DNA of 10,226 bases. Origin: an uncultured Olsenella sp. (GTDB taxonomy: Bacteria; Actinomycetota; Coriobacteriia; Coriobacteriales; Atopobiaceae). Both the position numbers and the translations under genes were made by a program. Location: positions 1-10,226 of the forward strand of contig CAUGFC010000068.1 in assembly GCA_959598545.1 (NCBI GenBank). Reading direction: 5' to 3'. Shown here piece after piece: positions 5,201-10,226 of the stretch (positions are counted from its first letter, which is position 1; each line of letters opens with the position of its first letter). Under the pieces are notes generated by a model. The model saw only the letters and a list, made by a program, of their open reading frames with translations, was not told where the DNA came from and did no database searches.

Positions 5201-7240
5201 GTCCCCGACCGAAGACTCTTCCGAGGACGTGTCCGGCTCTCCGTAGATCGCCCCGAGGGCGTCACGGCAGACGTACATCGCCGACGAGGCGCCCCAGCTG
5301 CCGCCGTCGACGTTGGAGAACACGACGTACTTGGGGTCGTCGGCCGGGGCGTAGCAGCCGAACCAGCAGGCGTTGCGGTTCGTGGCGGCCTGCTCGGCCG
5401 TTCCGGTCTTGCCGGCGACGGGAACGCTCAGGTTCGTCCAGTGGGAGGCCTGCGAGTCGGCCTCCTCGTAGATGACGCCCGACATGCCGCTCTCGACGAG
5501 CTCGCGATAGGCGGGGTCCTCCTCGACGTCGAGAATCTTCTCGGGCTTGTACTCGGACACGAACCCGTCGCCCATCTTGGAGCGGATGCCGCGGAGGACG
5601 TGCGGGCGATACGCGGGCCCCCGATTGGCGATGCTGCAGTAGGTGAGCGCCATCTGCAGGCAGGTCGAGAGGATGTCGCCCTGGCCGATGGCGATGTTGC
5701 AGTTGTCGCCGCCCTTCCAGGCGCTGTCCTCTGCGGAGTATCCCAAGTCGGTGTAGTAGCTCTCCTTCCAGGCTGCGTCGGGCACCCTCCCGGCCTCCTC
5801 GCCCCCGATGTCGATGCCCGTCACGGAGCCCATGCCGTACTCCCGGAAGGTCTGCTGCATGCCCTCGGGGTTGTCGCTGTAGAAGAATCCCTTGCCGATC
5901 TCGTAGAAGACGACGTCGCAGGAGTAGACGATGCCCTCGCGCAGGTTCATGCCGCCGTGCCCGGTCTCGAGGTGGCACTTCATGATCGTGTCGTCCGTCG
6001 ACTTGCCCGACCAGGACCACCAGCCGTTGCAGACCCAGGTGGACTCCGGGGTGGCGATGCCGTTGTCGAGCGCCGCGAAGGAGGTGAGCGGCTTGATGAC
6101 GGAGCCCGAGGCGTACTGTCCCGATATGGCGCGGTTCATGAGGGGGTAGTTCGCCTTCTCGTCGGAGAGCGCGCTCCAGTCGGACTGGGAGATGCCGCCA
6201 ACGAACATGTTGGGCGAAAAGGTCGGGTAGCTCGCCATGGCGAGGACCTCGCCGTTGGTGCAGTCAAGCACGACGGCGCTCCCGCCGACGCAGTCGTTTC
6301 CCTGGTCGCGCTGACTCTTGACGACCGAGGCGAGCGACTTCTCCACGGCGTCCTGCAGGGGCACGTCGATGGTGAGCTCGACGTCCGATCCGCTCTCGGG
6401 CTCGATGGAGGTGGAGTATCCCAGCACGTCGCCCGCCGCGTCGACGAAGACGACCTGCTCGCCCCGCTCGCCCGCCAGGGCACGCTCGTAGGCGAGCTCG
6501 ACGCCGGCCTGGCCGACAACGTCGCCCGAGCGGTAGGTGACGGAGCCGTCCTCGGCAATCTCGTTCTCTTTGAGCTGGTCCTCGGTCACGGTGCCGACAT
6601 ATCCGACGACGTGGGCGGCGAGCGAGCCGTATGGATAGGAGCGCTGGGTGCGCTGCTGGATGGAAACGCCGGGGAACACGTCGGGGTGCTCCCCGACATA
6701 GGCAACGACGCGGCGAGAAACGTCCACTGACACGGTGCGCGGGCTCTGGTAGCCCTCGGTGGTGTCCTGCAGCTTGCGCCGGACCGCCTGGGCAGGCATG
6801 CCCACGAGGTTGGCGATGAGCTGGACCTCGATGGCGTCGTCAACCACGCCGCCCTCGGCGACGAGGGTCAGGCTCGGTCGGTTGGTGACGAGCTCGATCC
6901 CGTTGCGGTCGAGGATGCGGCCACGAGGCGCCTGGGTGAAGATCGTGCTGCGTCGGTTGCTCTCGGCCTGCTCGGCATACTCCTCGGAGGAGACGAGCTG
7001 CATGGACCAGAGGCGACCCACGAGCACGGTGAAGGCCGCCCCGACGGCAACCGCCAGACCCACGAGCCTGGAGGACGCGGTCTTCTCGGTGGACGAGTCG
7101 GAGCCGCCCGACGCGCGCGGCGCGGCACCCCCGATGTCGAAGGTGAAGTTCGCCTCGCCCCTGCCGAAGACGAGAAAGACGACGATGAGGACGGCGGCAA
7201 GGGCGACACAGAGAAGGACTATGAGGAGGGTGACGTCCAT
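5198..7240 (-). CDS. mrdA: penicillin-binding protein 2, elongation-specific DD-transpeptidase
   Basis: PBP2 cross-links new peptidoglycan made by RodA. It is anchored in the membrane with its catalytic domain outside. The 680-residue protein has a first hydrophobic helix (about 4-26), a polar linker, and a second helix (about 58-77) that matches the normal PBP2 anchor. The pedestal domain begins at SNRRSTIFTQAPRGRILDRN (94-113). The transpeptidase domain (about 318-665) shows the active-site S380-V-I-K383, S440-C-D442 (the SxD form also used by E. coli PBP2), and K611-T-G-T. Eleven cysteines lie in the exported part (317, 327, 404, 422, 441, 514, 527, 535, 625, 629, 658). The ATG at 7240, 7 nt after mreD, is preferred because of TAGGGG 4 nt upstream; no Met occurs between the two helices. 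The C-terminus is a short Ser/Glu/Asp tail. The class B assignment is certain, and context gives the elongation role. Confidence 0.95.
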   Translation of the reverse strand: MDVTLLIVLLCVALAAVLIVVFLVFGRGEANFTFDIGGAAPRASGGSDSSTEKTASSRLVGLAVAVGAAFTVLVGRLWSMQLVSSEEYAEQAESNRRSTIFTQAPRGRILDRNGIELVTNRPSLTLVAEGGVVDDAIEVQLIANLVGMPAQAVRRKLQDTTEGYQSPRTVSVDVSRRVVAYVGEHPDVFPGVSIQQRTQRSYPYGSLAAHVVGYVGTVTEDQLKENEIAEDGSVTYRSGDVVGQAGVELAYERALAGERGEQVVFVDAAGDVLGYSTSIEPESGSDVELTIDVPLQDAVEKSLASVVKSQRDQGNDCVGGSAVVLDCTNGEVLAMASYPTFSPNMFVGGISQSDWSALSDEKANYPLMNRAISGQYASGSVIKPLTSFAALDNGIATPESTWVCNGWWSWSGKSTDDTIMKCHLETGHGGMNLREGIVYSCDVVFYEIGKGFFYSDNPEGMQQTFREYGMGSVTGIDIGGEEAGRVPDAAWKESYYTDLGYSAEDSAWKGGDNCNIAIGQGDILSTCLQMALTYCSIANRGPAYRPHVLRGIRSKMGDGFVSEYKPEKILDVEEDPAYRELVESGMSGVIYEEADSQASHWTNLSVPVAGKTGTAEQAATNRNACWFGCYAPADDPKYVVFSNVDGGSWGASSAMYVCRDALGAIYGEPDTSSEESSVGD

Positions 7241-7244
7241 GCAG

Positions 7245-7250
7245 CCCCTA
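7245..7250 (-). promoter_or_regulatory. mrdA ribosome-binding site overlapping the mreD stop
   Basis: The minus strand reads TAGGGGCTGCATG: the mreD stop TAG merges with the GGGG tract 4 nt before the mrdA ATG. This supports the long form of PBP2 with the extra N-terminal helix. The tract is G-rich rather than a canonical GGAGG and stands rather close to the start. Confidence 0.55.
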
Positions 7251-7799
7251 CAACCCCTTTCCCGAGAGGTGGGAGCCCCTGCGCGAGAGCCCGAGACCAG
7301 ATCCGGCGGCCCTCACGCGCGAGAGGTAGTAGGCGAACGGAACGAAGGCCACGATCGTGAGGAGCGCCGTGGGGAGCGCCCTCAGGAACACGGCGTCGAC
7401 GAAGGAGGACGTCGCGCCGGTGAGGAGCATGGCGAGATGGTACACGAGCGAGACGGCTGCGGCAGCGACGGAGAAGCGCGCCATCGCGGAGCCGAGGTCC
7501 CCGGCGCCCCGACCGGCGCCCTCGAGGCCGAGCGCGAACGCGGCGAGCGTGAGGCAGAAGGCCATGAGACCGATGGGGCCGGTCGTGCACAGGTCGAAGA
7601 CGAGCCCGGACAGGAACCCCGCGAGCACGGGATGCCGGGAGCTCGAGAAGAGGACGATGCTTCCGACGAGGACGAGCCCGAAGTTCGCACGCCCGTTCCC
7701 GAGACCGACGTTGGGGGCGAGCGCGAGCTGGAGCACGAGGCAGACGACGGCGAGCGCCACCGTCGTGCGGACCTCACGGTTTCTGTCTACGACCTGCAT
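7248..7799 (-). CDS. mreD: rod shape-determining membrane protein MreD
   Basis: MreD is the integral membrane member of the elongasome. It binds MreC and helps activate RodA-PBP2. The product is 183 residues, a typical MreD length, with a basic N-terminus (DRNREVR), five to six hydrophobic segments (about 12-28, 38-52, 57-71, 76-92, 108-127, 136-159) and a basic tail. The segment NFGLVLVGSIVLFSSSRHPV, then AGFLSGLVFDL near residues 60-70, is the conserved MreD core. The reading frame stays open far upstream through mreC, so the start must be chosen. I take the ATG at 7799, 8 nt after the mreC stop, with TAGGGGG 4 nt upstream, because it gives the normal family N-terminus. MreD diverges quickly, so position between mreC and mrdA is an important part of the call. 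Confidence 0.93.
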   Translation of the reverse strand: MQVVDRNREVRTTVALAVVCLVLQLALAPNVGLGNGRANFGLVLVGSIVLFSSSRHPVLAGFLSGLVFDLCTTGPIGLMAFCLTLAAFALGLEGAGRGAGDLGSAMARFSVAAAAVSLVYHLAMLLTGATSSFVDAVFLRALPTALLTIVAFVPFAYYLSRVRAAGSGLGLSRRGSHLSGKGL

Positions 7800-7803
7800 G
7801 CAG

Positions 7804-7810
7804 CCCCCTA
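7804..7810 (-). promoter_or_regulatory. mreD ribosome-binding site overlapping the mreC stop
   Basis: The minus strand reads TAGGGGGCTGCATG, with the mreC stop TAG forming the 5' end of the G-rich Shine-Dalgarno. It decides the mreD start inside a much longer open frame. The junction is one base different from the mreD-mrdA junction at 7250-7238. Confidence 0.6.
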
Positions 7811-8761
7811 CTCGTCCGAACCCGCGTCGTCGTCCTCGGCGGAGCGGGAGCCCTCCTGGGCGTCGGCCTCGGCGATGTCCTCGGCCGTGGCGCGCTGCTC
7901 GTCGGTCAGCGAGGTTATGACGAGAACCTCCTCGGTGGCCCACGGATCGGCGTACAGGTCGACCACTATGTCGAGATAGAGGCCGGAGGGGTCGCCGGAG
8001 ACGCTGGCGACCTCGCCGATGGGAAGCCCCTTCGGGAAGACCCCTCCGAGACCGCTCGTCACGATCACCGAGCCGACCTCGACGTCCTGGTTCGTGCTCA
8101 CGAGCTCGAGCGTGACCTCGCCCGAGGCCGACCCGTTGAGCATCCCCTGCGCGCGCGTCGACTGCACCATCGCAGAGATCGAGGACGACTCGTCGGTGAG
8201 CAGCCTCACCGTCGAGGTGGTGGCACTGCAGGAGACGATCTGCCCGACGACGCCGCTCGCGCTCGTGACGGGCATGCCCGGGGTCAGGCCGGCGGCCGAC
8301 CCCTTGTCGAGCGTGACGGTCGCGCTCCACGAGTCGGTCGAGCCGGATATGACGTGGGCGGCCGTGGAGCGAAGGTCGTTGCTGTCCTGGAGGTCGAGCA
8401 GGCCCTGGAGGCGCTCGGCGGAGGAGGCGCGCTCCTCGAGTTCGGCGTTTCGCGCCTGAAGCTCGCTGACCTGGGCCTCGAGTTCGGTGAGCGTTGCCTG
8501 GTCGGCGGTCAGGTTCGCGAAGACGTTGCCAAGGCCGCGCAGGGGCGACGAGACGGCGGCGCCGAGATAGGTGACGGGCATCGTCACGGTCTGGAACACG
8601 CCGCGGACCGCCGCGAGCGGACCGGAGCCGCCGGACTGGCAGCTCCACGTGAAGAGCGCGACGGAGACGACGAGACATGCGACGAGCTCGCGAAGACCTG
8701 CTGACTGCTTGGGAGTCCCCAAGGTCGGTGCCGCCCCCCGACCCCTCGAAGCAAGCGGCAC
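7808..8761 (-). CDS. mreC: rod shape-determining protein MreC
   Basis: MreC is a bitopic membrane protein that links MreB and MreD to PBP2 and switches PBP2 on. The 317-residue product has a short basic cytoplasmic start, one hydrophobic helix (about 24-41), an amphipathic stretch, a coiled coil rich in Leu, Glu and Gln (about 83-126), and the double beta-barrel MreC domain (about 131-285). Typical blocks are SWSATVTLDKGSAAGLTPGM, the GVVGQIV turn, and GLGGVFPKGLPIGEV near 238-251. A 30-residue acidic Asp/Glu/Ser tail follows the barrel. The start is a GTG at 8761, one base after the mreB stop (TAGcGTG), with CGGGG 7 nt before it. An in-frame TTG at codon 14 is possible but has a poorly spaced ribosome-binding site. 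The family call is certain; the exact start is less so. Confidence 0.94.
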   Translation of the reverse strand: MPLASRGRGAAPTLGTPKQSAGLRELVACLVVSVALFTWSCQSGGSGPLAAVRGVFQTVTMPVTYLGAAVSSPLRGLGNVFANLTADQATLTELEAQVSELQARNAELEERASSAERLQGLLDLQDSNDLRSTAAHVISGSTDSWSATVTLDKGSAAGLTPGMPVTSASGVVGQIVSCSATTSTVRLLTDESSSISAMVQSTRAQGMLNGSASGEVTLELVSTNQDVEVGSVIVTSGLGGVFPKGLPIGEVASVSGDPSGLYLDIVVDLYADPWATEEVLVITSLTDEQRATAEDIAEADAQEGSRSAEDDDAGSDE

Positions 8762-8762
8762 G

Positions 8763-9806
8763 CTACTGCCCCGTGCTCTGGACGAAGCCGCCCGAGAGCG
8801 CGTTGGCCTCGAGAACCTTGGCGCAGCCGTTCACGACGTTCTCGAGGGCGGTGGGGCTCACGTTCACGGGAACGCCCGTCTCCTCGCGAAGACGCTGGTC
8901 CAGGCCGCGGAGCAGGCCGCCGCCGCCCGTGAGCAGGATGCCGTAGTACATGAGGTCCGAGGCGAGGTCCGGCGGGGTGACGTCGAGCGCGTCCTTGACG
9001 GCCTTGGTCACCTCGTCGAGGGGGCGGTCGAGGGCGCGGCGGATCTCCTCGCTCTCGATGCGGACCGTCTTGGGCAGGCCGCTCATGACGTCGCGACCGT
9101 TGACCTCCACGTCGAGCTCCTCGGCGAGCGGCGCCGCGGAGCCGACCTTGATCTTGATGTCCTCGGCCGTGCGCTCGCCGATCGAGAGGTTGTACGCGTC
9201 ACGGACGTGCTGAAGGATCGTCTGGTCGAACTCGTCGCCAGCCGTTCGGATGGACTGAGAGACGACGATGCCGCCCATGGAGATGACGGCGACCTCCGTC
9301 GTGCCGCCGCCGATGTCGACCACCATGGAGCCGGTCGGGTCCTCGATGGGCAGGTCGGCGCCTATGGCGGCCGCCATAGGCTCCTCGATGAGGTAGGCCT
9401 GGCGGGCGCCGGCCTGGATGGTCGCCTCGAAGACGGCGCGCTTCTCGACCGAGGTCACGCCGGAGGGGACGCACACGACGACGCGCGGGCGGGGCGACCA
9501 GGGATAGCGACGCTCCCTCGCCTTCTCGATGAAGTAGCGGAGCATGACCTCCGTCACGTCGAAGTCGGCGATGACGCCATCCTTCAGCGGGCGCTCGGCG
9601 ATGATCGAGCCCGGGGTGCGCCCGATCATGCGCTTGGCGTCGGCGCCGACGGCGAGCACGCGGCTCTCGCTCTTGTCGATTGCCACGACCGAGGGCTCGT
9701 TGATCACGATGCCCTCGCCGCGCACGGCGACGAGCGTGTTCGCGGTGCCCAGGTCGATGGCCAGGTCGCCGCCGTACTCGCCGAAGAGTGTGTCAATGAT
9801 GGACAT
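8763..9806 (-). CDS. mreB: rod shape-determining actin homologue MreB
   Basis: MreB polymerises with ATP on the inner membrane face and organises the elongation machinery. The 347-residue product has the standard length and all actin-fold signatures: phosphate-1 loop AIDLGTANTLV (16-26), the IEEPMAAAIGA catalytic/connect block (140-150), phosphate-2 loop VVDIGGGTTEVAV (162-174), and the adenosine loop GILLTGGGGLLRGLD (289-303). The first nine residues (MSIIDTLFG) could form a short membrane-binding amphipathic stretch. The ATG at 9806 is preceded by TAGGAAG, 5 nt away, which includes the stop of the upstream gene. mreC begins one base after the mreB stop. The full mreBCD-mrdA-rodA set predicts rod or elongated cells and rules out a relic. 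There is no Mbl-type second paralogue here. Confidence 0.98.
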   Translation of the reverse strand: MSIIDTLFGEYGGDLAIDLGTANTLVAVRGEGIVINEPSVVAIDKSESRVLAVGADAKRMIGRTPGSIIAERPLKDGVIADFDVTEVMLRYFIEKARERRYPWSPRPRVVVCVPSGVTSVEKRAVFEATIQAGARQAYLIEEPMAAAIGADLPIEDPTGSMVVDIGGGTTEVAVISMGGIVVSQSIRTAGDEFDQTILQHVRDAYNLSIGERTAEDIKIKVGSAAPLAEELDVEVNGRDVMSGLPKTVRIESEEIRRALDRPLDEVTKAVKDALDVTPPDLASDLMYYGILLTGGGGLLRGLDQRLREETGVPVNVSPTALENVVNGCAKVLEANALSGGFVQSTGQ

Positions 9807-9811
9807 GGGCG

Positions 9812-9818
9812 CTTCCTA
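9812..9818 (-). promoter_or_regulatory. mreB ribosome-binding site overlapping the upstream stop
   Basis: The minus strand reads TAGGAAG, with the TAG of the upstream gene forming part of the Shine-Dalgarno, 5 nt before the mreB ATG. I see no promoter at this junction, so mreB is probably co-transcribed with the gene running off the right edge. Confidence 0.7.
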
Positions 9819-10226
9819 CTCGCTCGCGGTGTCGGAGCCGTCGTCGGTGCTCGTCGTCTCTGCGTCGGTCTCGGCGCCGGACCCAGCGGAGGGAGACGAA
9901 TCCTCGGAGAGGTACGCGGTGGAGACGGAGCTCACCTTCCAGCCGATGCCGTCGCGCACCATCTCGATGACGTAGTCCTGCTGTCCGCCCGAGGAGAGGG
10001 TGGCCGTGAGGTACACGGTGGACTCGGTCATGGAGCGGTCGATCCCCGTGACGTCGACCTCGGCGCCGGACGGGATGAGGTCGGCCCACTCCTGGATCTG
10101 CGTGGTGGAGGTGCCGGGGACGACGTAGGAGGAGAGGTCGCTGCCCTGCGTCTTGGCGTCGAAGAGCTGCTCGGCCACGGACTGCTGCGTGGGCCAGCCG
10201 AAGCCCTGGGTGAAGGCGAAGACGCC
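9816..10226 (-). CDS. unrecognised, probably exported protein upstream of mreB; N-terminus outside window
   Basis: I do not recognise this gene. The frame is open to the right edge, giving 136 visible residues that start GVFAFTQGFGWPTQQSVAEQ, so the N-terminus is missing. A GTG at 10178 could be read as a start, but the frame continues upstream in coding style and no Shine-Dalgarno supports it. The visible part looks like one compact alpha+beta domain: a helical start (SVAEQLFDAK), a WADLIPSGAEVDV turn, and strands STVYLTATLS, DYVIEMVRDG and IGWKVSSVSTAYL. This recalls NTF2-like or conjugal-protein C-terminal domains on the outer membrane face (inference). It ends in about 30 residues of Ser/Thr/Asp/Glu/Gly low complexity. 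Its stop overlaps the mreB ribosome-binding site, so it belongs to the elongasome operon and may be an accessory factor. Confidence 0.8.
   Translation of the reverse strand, partial: GVFAFTQGFGWPTQQSVAEQLFDAKTQGSDLSSYVVPGTSTTQIQEWADLIPSGAEVDVTGIDRSMTESTVYLTATLSSGGQQDYVIEMVRDGIGWKVSSVSTAYLSEDSSPSAGSGAETDAETTSTDDGSDTASE

Noticed and set aside
3816..5201. A 461-codon plus-strand open frame antisense to rodA
   Set aside because: The translation is a His/Asp/Glu/Arg-rich low-complexity string, the antisense image of membrane-helix codons; rodA on the other strand explains the region fully.
5441..6730. A 429-codon plus-strand open frame antisense to mrdA
   Set aside because: It has no family motif or ribosome-binding site and covers conserved transpeptidase motifs on the minus strand; it is a GC-driven shadow.
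5198..7240. SxD instead of SxN as a broken PBP2 active site
   Set aside because: E. coli PBP2 also uses Ser-x-Asp, so this is a normal PBP2 variant, not a defect.
7800..8678. N-terminal extension of the mreD frame back through mreC (476 codons in total)
   Set aside because: Only the part after the ATG at 7799 looks like MreD. The upstream part is Arg/Gly-rich shadow of mreC.
1..10226. Mobile elements, CRISPR arrays, tRNA/rRNA genes, phage or defence genes
   Set aside because: No transposase, integrase, regularly spaced repeats, tRNA-like fold or defence domain was seen; apart from the promoter region the window is filled by housekeeping-style genes.

Overview
The window is a dense, very GC-rich stretch (about two thirds G+C, judged by eye) in which every convincing gene lies on the minus strand. 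It reads from about 10226 down to 1. The gene set is a bacterial cell-elongation cluster followed by a conserved radical-SAM gene pair and the start of a ribosomal-protein unit. GC content, codon bias and the order mreB-mreC-mreD-mrdA-rodA-(radical SAM)-(radical SAM-linked)-rplU suggest an actinobacterium. A member of the Coriobacteriia (Olsenella/Atopobium-like) is my best guess, but this is inference from gene order and protein style, not a search result.

Layout in the direction of transcription. (1) 10226-9816: the 3' end of an unrecognised gene whose C-terminal domain is probably exported. (2) 9806-8763 mreB, 8761-7808 mreC, 7799-7248 mreD, 7240-5198 mrdA (PBP2) and 5186-3993 rodA: the elongasome. 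MreB filaments, the MreC/MreD membrane partners and the RodA-PBP2 glycosyltransferase/transpeptidase pair together build lateral-wall peptidoglycan. Gaps are 1-11 nt, and all six stop codons from the upstream gene through rodA are TAG. (3) 3970-3038: a 310-residue protein resembling DUF697/YcjF-type membrane proteins, with a Rossmann-like N-terminal half that has no P-loop. (4) 3041-1164: a TIGR03960-type radical SAM protein. (5) 1167-394: its usual partner, the TIGR03936/DUF2344 radical SAM-linked protein. Genes 3-5 are joined by two ATGA overlaps. (6) 393-246: the only real intergenic gap (148 nt). It holds a strong sigma70-type promoter with CAAC/GTTG inverted repeats at the -35 box and near the start point. 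(7) 245-1: rplU (ribosomal protein L21), cut by the window edge.

The elongasome genes look like one translationally linked operon that probably reads through into the radical-SAM pair. I see no promoter or intrinsic terminator between 10226 and 394. rplU starts a fresh transcription unit.

There is no mobile element, CRISPR array, tRNA or rRNA. Most of the window is well-known biology. The parts least explained by existing knowledge are the DUF697-like gene between rodA and the radical SAM gene, the unrecognised exported protein ahead of mreB, the extra N-terminal membrane helix and the many exported cysteines of PBP2, and the biochemical role of the radical SAM pair. I did not find a clearly new multi-gene system.
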